Assembly (NCBI GenBank): GCA_015068305.1
Contig: SVKV01000001.1
Span: 1-64,000, forward strand
Length of the DNA: 64,000 bases
Direction of reading: 5' to 3'
Source of the DNA: Oscillospiraceae bacterium
GTDB taxonomy: Bacteria; Bacillota; Clostridia; Oscillospirales; Oscillospiraceae
The notes under the pieces were generated by a model. It was not told the DNA's origin, made no database searches, and was given only the letters and a program-made list of their open reading frames with translations. The position numbers and the translations under genes were made by a program. This document shows positions 48,251-57,858 of the stretch, one piece after another. Every line of letters starts with the position of its first letter. Within the stretch, counting starts at the first letter, position 1.

Positions 48251-48961
48251 TTACCCTCTGACATTAATCTCCAGAGCAAAGGGCTTCAAAAGTTCGACAA
48301 AAGCTGCCATTTGGGTGGGATTCGGCGCACTCAGACCGGAGAAAACCACGGTGTCCCGGTCCACAAAGGGCTGCAAAAATATTTTTTTGACGGGCTTATC
48401 CCCGGCGATTTTATGTAACCACCGGCCCATCTCCAGAATGGAGCCTTCATCGTGGAGGGGATCCACCACAGTGGTGCGAAACTCCGAATCCACCGCCCCG
48501 CTCATCAGGAAGGCCGCACTTTCTTCAATGGCAGCCAGATCCACTTTGGGCAGGCCGCAGGTTTCGGCGTACCGGGAGGGGCCGTTCTTGATGTCCATGG
48601 CCACATAGTCCACCAGCCCCGCTTCCACCAGCTCCCTGAGGATTGCCGGGCGGCTGCCGTTGGTATCCAGCTTCACGGAAAAGCCCAGGGCCTTGATGTC
48701 AGCCATCAGCTCTTTCAGCCCGGCGGACAGGGTGGGTTCCCCGCCGCTGATGCACACCGCATCCAGAAGTCCCTTCCGCTTGCTCAGAAAGGACAGAAAC
48801 TCTTCTTTCGTCATCAGCGGCTCCGCCTTCCCCTCCAGCAGCTCCGCGTTGTGGCAGAAGGGGCAGCGGTAATTGCAGCCGAAGAGAAAGACGGTGCAGG
48901 CCACCTTGCCGGGATAATCCAGCAGGGTCATTTTTTGCAAACCGGAAATATTCATAGGCAC
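48251..48961 (-). CDS. nrdG: Anaerobic ribonucleotide reductase activating protein
   Basis: MNISGLQKMTLLDYPGKVACTVFLFGCNYRCPFCHNAELL (radical SAM CxxxxxC-like activase). Confidence 0.93.
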   Translation of the reverse strand: MPMNISGLQKMTLLDYPGKVACTVFLFGCNYRCPFCHNAELLEGKAEPLMTKEEFLSFLSKRKGLLDAVCISGGEPTLSAGLKELMADIKALGFSVKLDTNGSRPAILRELVEAGLVDYVAMDIKNGPSRYAETCGLPKVDLAAIEESAAFLMSGAVDSEFRTTVVDPLHDEGSILEMGRWLHKIAGDKPVKKIFLQPFVDRDTVVFSGLSAPNPTQMAAFVELLKPFALEINVRG

Positions 48962-49017
48962 CTCCCGAGATCGTTCTTTTCCTTATTATAGCACACTCCG
49001 GCCCCTCTGAACAGACC

Positions 49018-49052
49018 AAAAAAACCGGGTCACCTTTCGGTGACCCGGAAAT
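49018..49052. terminator. Hairpin terminator
   Basis: aaaccgggtcacctttcggtgacccgg. Confidence 0.8.
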
Positions 49053-49054
49053 GA

Positions 49055-49310
49055 TTGGATATTAGCCCTTGATGGCAGCCTGTGTTGCTACTATCAAGGG
49101 CAGGAGAAAAATCCTGCGTCACCACCACTTTCGTAGTAGATTTGCGTTTTCCTTCCAATTTGCAGTGCCGGGGCTCGTCTGGATCACCATCAAAGCGCAA
49201 ATACCAGTCAAATCCGTCTTTTGAGACCACGATCTTCACCACGAAGGCTTCGATCACCGATTCGGGAACATCCTGTCCCTCGTCGATGTGGGTGTATCCC
49301 GCATAAAAAA
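49055..49310 (-). pseudogene. Putative C-terminal remnant of a large serine recombinase
   Basis: YTHIDEGQDVPESVIEAFVVKIVVSKDGFDWYLRFDGDPDEPRHCKLEGKRKSTTKV resembles tails of clostridial recombinases; no N-terminal catalytic part nearby. Confidence 0.5.
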
Positions 49311-49363
49311 TCCCTCTTGTGTGTATCAAACTTTGACAGCACACAGGAGGGATAATCATACTA

Positions 49364-50146
49364 TTACAGATTTTTTGCGAAGAGGCGAAGTGAATTATCA
49401 CGTAGGATCTTCTGTTTGTCCTCACGAGGAATTAGTGCAAACTCAATACGACCGCGCTGGAAAGCAGCAGAATATGTATCTGTTCCAAAAAGAATTCTAT
49501 CAGCACCCACACGGCTGTAGGCATACTCCACCATCAAATTGTTGGAACTGGCAATACCGGATGTATCCGTGTAAACATTTTTATGCTTGGCGAACTCCAC
49601 TGCATCCACATAGGCTTCACCACCCAAATGGGCAACGATAAATGTCACGTCCGGGTACTTGTCCGCCAGTGGCAAAATGTAAGATGCTTCTTTTTCCACA
49701 TGGATCAGTACGACTGTATGGAACCGGGATGCCAGAGAGAAAATCGTATCCGCGTATTCTTCCAGAGAATAGCCATGATTTAGCGGATGTAATTTAATAC
49801 CCACACACTTTTTATGCTGAAGCATCCATTCTGCCTGCTGAAGTGTCTCCTCGATTCTGGGGTCAATCACCACCCACTGATAAAGGCAATCCACCTCATC
49901 AATCAGCCTGTGCATATATTCGTTCTCTTCTGGTATCATCTCTGTACTGAGAACAGAGGCAAACGTGCTGGCAAACATCTTCTCAATACCTGCCGCACGG
50001 TTAATCACAATTAAATCATCCAAGTCAGCAGAATAACCCTCATGGGTTTTTGTATCATAAGGACTGCCATGGTTAATGTGCGTGTGCATATCGATAGCAA
50101 TGAGATCAAGTGGGAACGCTATAGGACAGATCAAAGGGTTCATCAC
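49364..50146 (-). CDS. Amidohydrolase-family (TIM-barrel metal-dependent hydrolase) protein
   Basis: IAIDMHTHINHGSPYDTKTHEG; IKLHPLNHGYS; VTFIVAHLGGEAYVDAVEFAKHKNVYTDTSG; DRILFGTDTYS. Confidence 0.85.
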   Translation of the reverse strand: MMNPLICPIAFPLDLIAIDMHTHINHGSPYDTKTHEGYSADLDDLIVINRAAGIEKMFASTFASVLSTEMIPEENEYMHRLIDEVDCLYQWVVIDPRIEETLQQAEWMLQHKKCVGIKLHPLNHGYSLEEYADTIFSLASRFHTVVLIHVEKEASYILPLADKYPDVTFIVAHLGGEAYVDAVEFAKHKNVYTDTSGIASSNNLMVEYAYSRVGADRILFGTDTYSAAFQRGRIEFALIPREDKQKILRDNSLRLFAKNL

Positions 50147-50616
50147 GCAAAAACTCCTTTCATATATTTGTATTGCTATTATAGCATTTCTTATTCGAAG
50201 TAGTCAAATTACTGATGGCAAAAACAATTCCGAAACTTTGTAATGCCTGACGGCACTTTCGGTTATAAAGTAACCAACTTATAAAACTGAGCGTTTAACT
50301 CAACCAATAAGGCAACAGAAGTTGCCAACTGCCTTTACGCAGTTTGCGGCTTTTGACCCGGCCGTCCGTATGGCCTTAGCCGATGAATCATCGGCGGTCA
50401 AAAATCTTGCTTCGGAAACACTGTTCCAATTGAGATTGCGATGAGAATACAACAAAAAATAATTGATGTCAATATGAGAAAACTGATATTTTCCCTGTTA
50501 TTCTGTGGATTGCTCCATTCTTAAAACAAATATGTCCAATCCTAAGGAACTGGACATAGCGCCTTAAGGTTCTGTTTTGCATTATAGCTGAATCGTCAAA
50601 TCTGGTATTAAACTGA

Positions 50617-50651
50617 AAACCCGGGTTGCCATTTCTGGTAACCCGGGATAA
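50617..50651. terminator. Hairpin
   Basis: aaacccgggttgccatttctggtaacccgggataaa. Confidence 0.6.
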
Positions 50652-50772
50652 AACTTATTCAGATGAAAACCTCACATGTGAGATCTTCCCACTGAGAGGG
50701 TCTTAAATACTGACCCTTGGCTTTTCTATACTCTTGAGCTTCCTCGTATCCGATGGAAACCCACAGTACAGA

Positions 50773-53406
50773 TTAGGCCTCCCCAGTTTTGATAGCAGCC
50801 TGAGCAGCGGCCAGACGTGCGATGGGCACGCGGAAGGGGGAGCAGGAAACGTAGTCCAGGCCGATCTTGTGGCAGAACTCGACGGACATGGGGTCGCCGC
50901 CGTGCTCGCCGCAGATGCCGTAGTGCAGCTTCTTGCCGGTGGCCTTAGCCTTGGAGACAGCCATCTCCATCAGCATGCCGACACCGGTCTGGTCCAGCTT
51001 GGCGAAGGGATCGTTCTCGTAGATCTTGCCTGCGTAGTAGGCATCCAGGAACTTGCCTGCGTCGTCGCGGGAGAAGCCGAAGGTCATCTGGGTCAGGTCG
51101 TTGGTGCCGAAGCAGAAGAACTCAGCTTCCTTGGCAATCTCGTCTGCGGTCAGGCAGGCGCGGGGGATCTCGATCATGGTACCGACCTCGTACTTCAGCT
51201 CAACGCCTGCAGCAGCGATTTCAGCATCGGCGGTCTTGACCACAACGTCCTTGACGAACTTCAGTTCCTTCACGTCGCCAACCAGGGGGATCATGATCTC
51301 GGGAACATTGTTCCAGTCGGGATGACGCTTTGCAACAGCAATGGCTGCACGGATGACAGCCTTGGTCTGCATCTTGGCGATCTCGGGGTAGGTGACGGAC
51401 AGACGGCAGCCGCGGTGACCCATCATGGGGTTGAACTCATGCAGGGAAGCGATGATGTCCTTGATCTGCTGAACAGTCTTGCCCTGAGTGGCAGCCAGAG
51501 CGGCGATGTCTTCCTCAGTGGTGGGAACGAACTCGTGCAGAGGGGGATCCAGGAAGCGGATGCAGACGGGGTTGCCCTCCATGACCTCGTACAGGCCCTC
51601 GAAGTCAGCCTGCTGCATGGGCAGGATCTTCTCCAGAGCGGCTTCGCGCTCTTCGACGGTGTCGGAGCAGATCATCTCGCGGAAGGAGCCGATACGGCCT
51701 TCCTCGAAGAACATGTGCTCGGTACGGCACAGGCCGATGCCTTCTGCGCCCAGCTCGCGAGCCTTCTTGGCATCACGGGGGGAGTCGGCGTTGGTGCGGA
51801 CGGACAGACGGCGGTACTGGTCAGCCCAGGCCATGATGCGGCCGAACTCGCCGGCGATCTCAGCGTCCTTGGTGGGGATCAGGCCGTCGTAGATGCAGCC
51901 GGTGGAGCCGTCCAGGGACAGGAAGTCGCCCTCGTGGTAGGTCTTGCCGGCCAGGACGAACTGCTTGTTCTCCTCGTCCATCTTGATCTCGGTGCAGCCG
52001 GAAACGCAGCAGGTGCCCATGCCGCGGGCAACGACAGCAGCGTGGGAGGTCATGCCGCCGCGGACGGTCAGAATGCCTTCAGCAGCCATCATGCCTTCGA
52101 TATCTTCGGGGGAAGTCTCCAGACGGACCAGAACGACCTTCTCACCGCGCTCATGCCATGCCTTGGCATCTTCTGCGGTGAAGACGATCTTACCGGCAGC
52201 AGCGCCGGGGGAAGCAGCCAGAGCGCGGCCCACAGGGGTAGCTGCCTTCAGAGCAGCAGCGTCGAACTGGGGATGCAGCAGGGTGTCCAGAGTTCTGGGC
52301 TCGATCATAGCCACAGCCTTCTTCTCGTCGATCATGCCCTCGTCAACCAGGTCGCAGGCGATCTTCAGAGCAGCGGGAGCGGTACGCTTGCCGTTACGGG
52401 TCTGCAGCATATACAGCTTGCCGTTCTCGACGGTGAACTCCATATCCTGCATATCACGGTAGTGGTTCTCCAGGATCTGGCAGACGTTGGTGAACTGAGC
52501 GAAAGCCTCGGGGAACTTCTCAGCCATCTCGGAGATGGGCATGGGAGTACGAACGCCGGCCACAACGTCTTCGCCCTGGGCGTTGGTCAGGAACTCGCCG
52601 AACAGCTTCTTCTCGCCGGTGGCGGGGTTACGGGTAAATGCAACGCCGGTGCCGCAGTCGTCACCCATGTTGCCGAAGGCCATGGACTGAACGTTGACAG
52701 CGGTGCCCCAGGAGTAGGGGATGTCGTTCTCGCGGCGGTAGATGTTTGCACGGGGGTTGTCCCAGGAACGGAACACGGCCTTGACGGCGCCCATCAGCTG
52801 TTCCTTGGGGTCGGAGGGGAACTCTGCGCCGATCTTGGCCTTGTACTCAGCCTTGAACTGGTTTGCCAGTTCCTTCAGATCCTCAGCGGTCAGATCCACG
52901 TCCAGGGTGACACCCTTGGCTTCCTTCATCTCGTCGATCAGGACTTCGAAGTACTTCTTACCAACTTCCATAACGACGTCGGAGTACATCTGGATGAAGC
53001 GGCGGTAGCAGTCGTAAGCCCAGCGGGGGTTGCCGGACTTGGTGGCCAGAACTTCCACAACGTCCTCGTTCAGACCCAGGTTCAGGATGGTGTCCATCAT
53101 GCCGGGCATGGAGGCACGGGCGCCGGAACGGACGGAGACCAGCAGGGGGTTCTCCTTGTCACCGAACTTCTTGCCGGTGATGGCTTCCAGCTTTTCAACA
53201 TATTCCATGATTTCAGCCTGGATGTCAGCATTGATCTGACGGCCGTCCTCATAGTACTTGGTGCAGGCCTCGGTGGAAATGGTGAAACCCTGGGGAACGG
53301 GAAGACCGATGTTGGTCATTTCGGCCAGGTTTGCACCCTTGCCGCCCAGGAGTTCGCGCATAGAGCCGTTGCCTTCAGTAAACAGATAAACATACTTGTG
53401 AGACAT
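50773..53406 (-). CDS. ppdK: Pyruvate, phosphate dikinase
   Basis: MSHKYVYLFTEGNGSMRELLGGKGANLAEMTNIGLPVPQGFTIST; GGMTSHAAVVARGMGTCCVSG. Confidence 0.97.
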   Translation of the reverse strand: MSHKYVYLFTEGNGSMRELLGGKGANLAEMTNIGLPVPQGFTISTEACTKYYEDGRQINADIQAEIMEYVEKLEAITGKKFGDKENPLLVSVRSGARASMPGMMDTILNLGLNEDVVEVLATKSGNPRWAYDCYRRFIQMYSDVVMEVGKKYFEVLIDEMKEAKGVTLDVDLTAEDLKELANQFKAEYKAKIGAEFPSDPKEQLMGAVKAVFRSWDNPRANIYRRENDIPYSWGTAVNVQSMAFGNMGDDCGTGVAFTRNPATGEKKLFGEFLTNAQGEDVVAGVRTPMPISEMAEKFPEAFAQFTNVCQILENHYRDMQDMEFTVENGKLYMLQTRNGKRTAPAALKIACDLVDEGMIDEKKAVAMIEPRTLDTLLHPQFDAAALKAATPVGRALAASPGAAAGKIVFTAEDAKAWHERGEKVVLVRLETSPEDIEGMMAAEGILTVRGGMTSHAAVVARGMGTCCVSGCTEIKMDEENKQFVLAGKTYHEGDFLSLDGSTGCIYDGLIPTKDAEIAGEFGRIMAWADQYRRLSVRTNADSPRDAKKARELGAEGIGLCRTEHMFFEEGRIGSFREMICSDTVEEREAALEKILPMQQADFEGLYEVMEGNPVCIRFLDPPLHEFVPTTEEDIAALAATQGKTVQQIKDIIASLHEFNPMMGHRGCRLSVTYPEIAKMQTKAVIRAAIAVAKRHPDWNNVPEIMIPLVGDVKELKFVKDVVVKTADAEIAAAGVELKYEVGTMIEIPRACLTADEIAKEAEFFCFGTNDLTQMTFGFSRDDAGKFLDAYYAGKIYENDPFAKLDQTGVGMLMEMAVSKAKATGKKLHYGICGEHGGDPMSVEFCHKIGLDYVSCSPFRVPIARLAAAQAAIKTGEA

Positions 53407-53591
53407 CTCTAATGTTACCCCTTTCAAAATGTTTCAGGTGCTCCCTTGGCACCTGATTTTTGGCATAATATCGGATAATGAATTTATCGCCCAAATAGTA
53501 TAGCACGGGCATTTCGGAAAAGCAAACCTTTTTTATACAAATATTCACATTTTTCCTGTTTTTGGGGGAAGGCGACAAAATAAGAACGAAA

Positions 53592-53616
53592 GAAGGCCCC
53601 GAAACGGGGCCTTCCA
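53592..53616. terminator. Terminator hairpin after lexA
   Basis: aaggccccgaaacggggcctt. Confidence 0.75.
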
Positions 53617-53662
53617 CAGCAAAAGTGACAATTGACAGATGCAAAGATAATGTTGAAAAAGA

Positions 53663-54241
53663 TCAATATTCCCGGATGACACCCTTGACAATGCCGATAA
53701 TCTCCGCTTCGGATCCGTCGATGGGGGCATAGCTGTCGTTTTCCGGCATCAGCCACACCTGGCCGGACCGTCTGCGCAGCCGCTTGACGGTGGCTTCATC
53801 ACCGATCCGGGCCACCACGATCTGGCCGTCGTCGGCGGCAGCCTGGGGCCGGACCACCACCAGGTCGCCGGGAAGAATCGCCGCGTTAATCATGCTGTCG
53901 CCCCGGACCCGCAGTGCAAAGCAGCTGGGATCACCGTCCCAGGAAATGCTTCCTTCCTGGTTCTCCACCGCCAGAATGGGCAGACCTGCCGTGACCACAC
54001 CGATCACCGGGATCTGACCGGGCCGGGCGGTGGTGACGATGGCCCGCTTGCGGCCCTTGGCACCGGGGGAGGCCAGCAATCCCTTCTCCTGGAGGGCCTG
54101 GAGATGGTAGCTGACGGAGGCGGTGGAGCGCAGTCCCACGGCGGCGCCGATCTCCCGGACAGAGGGAGAGTAGCCGTTCTCCTGAATGAATTGGTTTACA
54201 TAATCAACAATCAGCTGGGCTTTGTTGCTGGTTCTGGGCAT
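53663..54241 (-). CDS. lexA: LexA repressor
   Basis: HTH NGYSPSVREIGAAVGLRSTASVSYHLQALQEKGLL; S24 peptidase VRGDSMINAAILPGDLVVVR. Confidence 0.95.
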   Translation of the reverse strand: MPRTSNKAQLIVDYVNQFIQENGYSPSVREIGAAVGLRSTASVSYHLQALQEKGLLASPGAKGRKRAIVTTARPGQIPVIGVVTAGLPILAVENQEGSISWDGDPSCFALRVRGDSMINAAILPGDLVVVRPQAAADDGQIVVARIGDEATVKRLRRRSGQVWLMPENDSYAPIDGSEAEIIGIVKGVIREY

Positions 54242-54280
54242 AGGGATACCTCCTGTAAGAGTGGAGTGTGGAGAGTGAAG

Positions 54281-54505
54281 TGAATTGGAATTTATCGATC
54301 TGTTGGAATGATGGCATCCTAACGGATGCCAGGGTTACGGATTGCCACACCAGTGTGCGCACTGGTTCGCAATGACAGTATTTTTCGGTACATTCCGCAC
54401 CATTTTTAGCGCAGCCAACCACCAGGCTTCCATGTCATTGCGAGGAGGCCTGAAAGGCCGACGTGGCAATCCGTTACTCCAAACGAAACGATAAACTGAA
54501 ATTTG
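54281..54505. repeat. Intergenic repeat class B with shared terminal motifs
   Basis: Left tgaattggaatttatcg 54281-54297; right cgataaactgaaatttg 54489-54505. Confidence 0.85.
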
Positions 54506-54644
54506 AAATTACCTTATCTAAATATTAGCACAAATGAACGAAAAAAGGAAGCTAAAAATTTGATTTTTCCTCGACGGGAAGGGAGAAAATTTTCAAAAGC
54601 CGGGGCATATACTGTTCGGAGTGTATTTTGAAAGGAATGATGGT

Positions 54645-55109
54645 ATGAATCCCTACGATCCCCAGAAGGCGGCCCGGGTCTGGCAGCGGGTGCAGCAGGC
54701 CCAGCCCCAGGAGCAAAGGCCGGGCAGTGAGGACAATCTGAAGGAACTGATCATGAACGAATGGGAGGCGGCGGCCACCTATGCCCAGCTGGCCCGACAG
54801 CTGCAGCAGAAGGAAGGGGCGGTTTTACAGCGGCTCAGCCGGGAGGAGCATGCCCACGGGGCCTGCCTGCGGGGTATGTACAGTCTGAAAGCCGGGGAAA
54901 AATGCCCGGTACATATGCCCAGGCTGGGGAAAGAGCCTCCGGAGGTGACCCTGCGCCGGTGCTACGGTCTGGAAATGCGCAGCCTCAAGGCCTATGAGGC
55001 CAAATGCGATGACCCGGAATACGGCCATGTATTTGCAAAGCTTGCGGACCAGGAGCGGGAGCACTGCATGGCGCTGCTGGGGGTCATCGGAGGACTGGAG
55101 AAGAAATAG
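54645..55109 (+). CDS. Rubrerythrin/ferritin-like protein
   Basis: LIMNEWEAAATYAQLARQL...REEHAHGACL...LEMRSLKAYEAKCDDPEYGHVFAKLADQEREHCMALL (paired E..ExxH). Confidence 0.8.
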   Translation: MNPYDPQKAARVWQRVQQAQPQEQRPGSEDNLKELIMNEWEAAATYAQLARQLQQKEGAVLQRLSREEHAHGACLRGMYSLKAGEKCPVHMPRLGKEPPEVTLRRCYGLEMRSLKAYEAKCDDPEYGHVFAKLADQEREHCMALLGVIGGLEKK

Positions 55110-55146
55110 CTGCGGCAAGAGCCAGCACACCGGTCCCCTTTCCATA

Positions 55147-55182
55147 AAATGAAAAAGCCTCGCCTTTGGGCGGGGCTTTTTT
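55147..55182 (+). terminator. Terminator hairpin
   Basis: aaaaagcctcgcctttgggcggggctttttt. Confidence 0.8.
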
Positions 55183-55539
55183 GCAAATCGCATCCGCCCC
55201 TGTTCACATTCGGATCACCACACCCCGTGGCACCAATAACAGTAAGGTTTGGGATACCTCCAACCGCTGCCTCAATGTGGTCATCAATAACCTGAAGGGT
55301 ATCTTTTTCGATGACGATGACTTCAAGCATATGTCCTGCAGCGTCGAGGCCGGCTGGGGCAAAATCGGTATAACAAAGATAAGAATTTGTGATCATGAGG
55401 ACCTGAAAAAGTTCGATATTTTCCGCTAAAACAAGCAAAAACTGTGATTGTGCAAAAAGGATGGAAATAGCATGGGTGTTATGATATAATCCGTAAAAAG
55501 CAAGCTTCTGAGGCTGTGATAGAAAGAGAGGTGCCGGAA

Positions 55540-57858
55540 GTGTCATTGGCTTATGGAATCATCGCTCTGATTTCCCTGTGCATGATCGGACTGTGTGTTG
55601 CTGCAGATAAAAAGCGGGATATTTGGCTGCTTTTGGTATTTGTATCCGTGTCGCTTTGTAATCTTGGCTACTTTATGATTTCGGTGTCACCCAATTTAGG
55701 CGCTGCATTGAACTCCAATCGGATTGCCTATCTTGGCAGCGTATTTCTGCCGTTCTTTCTTCTGATGATGGTGTTGCGCTTCTGCGGAATGAAACGCAGC
55801 AAACCGTTGAAGATCATCCTTGTGGCTGTCGGTATCGTGATGCTCGGTATCACCACCAGCCCCGGTATCCTGCCGATCTATTACAGCACGGTGGATATTG
55901 AAATTTCGGATGGAGCAACGAAGCTGATACGGGATTACGGCCCGTTGCATGCACTGTACTATGTCTATCTGATTGGATATATGCTCTCGATGGTCGGTGT
56001 TGCAATTTACGCCATCGCAAAGCGGAAGATCCAATCCCGCAGCCATACGGCATTGCTCCTGTGCAGCGTGCTTTGCAATATTGCAATTTGGCTCGCCGAG
56101 CAATTCCTGCCCCGGGGCTTTGAATGGCTCTCGGTATCCTACATCCTGACAGAGTGTCTGATCCTCGCAATCTATTATTCCATGCAAAAGCAAGGACTTT
56201 TGGTGCAGGAGGGACAAACACAATCCTATACGATCAATGTGTTGCTGATCATATTTCTGCTGTTATTTGCAAACTTTGTCCGCGTCATTACCATGGATAC
56301 CACACCTGCGATGTACATCATCTCCCATGTGGTGGTGCTGATGATCTATCTTGGAATTCTCGTTTCCTGGGGGATATCAGTCTATGACCGCATCGTGAGC
56401 AGGAACATCCGTCGGCATCTGATCGCCCTCGTGGCGCTGATGATGTTCTGGATGCTTATGAGAACGCTGCGGCTCACGGTATTTTATCATGTTTTTCCTG
56501 TTGGTCAGTGGTGCTGGTATGCTTACTATATTTCGATGATTCTGATCCCTCAGCTTTGCCTGTTTGCTGCAAAGTATATCGGAAAACCCGAAGGATACCG
56601 GCTGCAAAAGAGATGGTATCTGATGTATATTCCTTCCATCATACTGATTGCAGGCATTCTGACAAATGATCTGCATCAGTTGGCATTCCGCTTCCACCTT
56701 GGCTATGAAATCGGCTGGGATGATTATGAGCGGACCTACCTGTATTATGCTGCGGTTGTTTGGATTTTCTCCTGTATTGTTTTTATGATCAGGGAAATCG
56801 TGAAACGCTGCCGCATTCCCGGAACCCACAAAACCATTTGGCTGCCCATCGCCACCCTTGGTGTCGGCGTTGCTTACTCCATATTTTATGCATTGGACAG
56901 TGACATTTTCGGCTTTATCGAAATGACGGCTGCTCTCTGCTTTACGGTAGTTGCCATTTGGGAGAGCTGCATTAAGACGGGACTGGTACAATCCAATACC
57001 CACTATGATGAATTGCTGAAATACTCCGGTCTGGGTGTTGCAGTCGTGGATTATGACTACATCGTGCATTACCGTTCAGACGATGCACAGGCCCTTACCA
57101 CAGCACAAATGAAGGCAGCAAAAACCGAGCCTGTCATGCTGGATGGCGGAATCCGCGTGTCCGGTTCGAAAATCCGCGGCGGTTATACCCTGTGGCAGGA
57201 GGATTTGTCCGAGCTGCTGGATATTCTGGATGAGCTGAAGGAGCTTCGAAGGGAACTGGAGGGCTCCAATGCTGTTTCCATGCAGAACTACCGGATGGAT
57301 AAGCAGATTCGTACCCTTGCGGAGAAGAACCGGCTCCATGATGCACTTCATAAGCAAACGGCCCACCAGATTGACCTGTTGAACGATTGGCTGAAGAAGC
57401 TGACCGCAACCGACGATCCGAAGGAAAAGAGAGAACTGCTTCGCCGCATCGTTGTGGTAGGTGCTTACCTCAAACGCCGCAACAATCTGATCCTTGTAAA
57501 TGAGCAGGACGGCATCATCAAAGCCGAAGAACTAAGCCTCAGCATTCAGGAAATGATGAAAAATCTGCAGCTTGCGGGCATCACCTGTGCCGCATCGGTG
57601 CAGTTTGAGAAAGATCTGCCTGCTGACGTGGCCATGAAGCTCTTTGATTTTTATGAATACGTGGTGGAAAATGCCTTTGAGGGCTTAAGCTGCCTGCTGG
57701 CCCGATTCTTCTGCCGGGATGATCGTTTCTACGCTTGTATGGATGCCGTGTGCAGTCTGGACCTGACAGCACTTGAAACTGAGTGTGTTTCTGTAAGCCG
57801 GTCTGACGAAAACTGCTATACCCTCTCTCTCGTGCTGGAAGGAGGTGGCGGCCAATGA
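55540..57858 (+). CDS. Multi-pass sensor protein with two successive 7TM-type membrane blocks and a degenerate kinase-like C-terminus
   Basis: About 12-14 hydrophobic segments by eye; C-terminus has helical DHp-like region but no recognisable HATPase N/G boxes; track start 55516 also possible (GTG). Confidence 0.7.
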   Translation: MSLAYGIIALISLCMIGLCVAADKKRDIWLLLVFVSVSLCNLGYFMISVSPNLGAALNSNRIAYLGSVFLPFFLLMMVLRFCGMKRSKPLKIILVAVGIVMLGITTSPGILPIYYSTVDIEISDGATKLIRDYGPLHALYYVYLIGYMLSMVGVAIYAIAKRKIQSRSHTALLLCSVLCNIAIWLAEQFLPRGFEWLSVSYILTECLILAIYYSMQKQGLLVQEGQTQSYTINVLLIIFLLLFANFVRVITMDTTPAMYIISHVVVLMIYLGILVSWGISVYDRIVSRNIRRHLIALVALMMFWMLMRTLRLTVFYHVFPVGQWCWYAYYISMILIPQLCLFAAKYIGKPEGYRLQKRWYLMYIPSIILIAGILTNDLHQLAFRFHLGYEIGWDDYERTYLYYAAVVWIFSCIVFMIREIVKRCRIPGTHKTIWLPIATLGVGVAYSIFYALDSDIFGFIEMTAALCFTVVAIWESCIKTGLVQSNTHYDELLKYSGLGVAVVDYDYIVHYRSDDAQALTTAQMKAAKTEPVMLDGGIRVSGSKIRGGYTLWQEDLSELLDILDELKELRRELEGSNAVSMQNYRMDKQIRTLAEKNRLHDALHKQTAHQIDLLNDWLKKLTATDDPKEKRELLRRIVVVGAYLKRRNNLILVNEQDGIIKAEELSLSIQEMMKNLQLAGITCAASVQFEKDLPADVAMKLFDFYEYVVENAFEGLSCLLARFFCRDDRFYACMDAVCSLDLTALETECVSVSRSDENCYTLSLVLEGGGGQ

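Noticed and set aside
50734-53412. 892-aa plus-strand ORF opposite ppdK
   Set aside because: Antisense shadow of a highly biased gene; ppdK on the minus strand has unmistakable family motifs
53663-54241. LexA considered as a phage repressor
   Set aside because: No phage genes around; sequence fits canonical LexA with S24 domain
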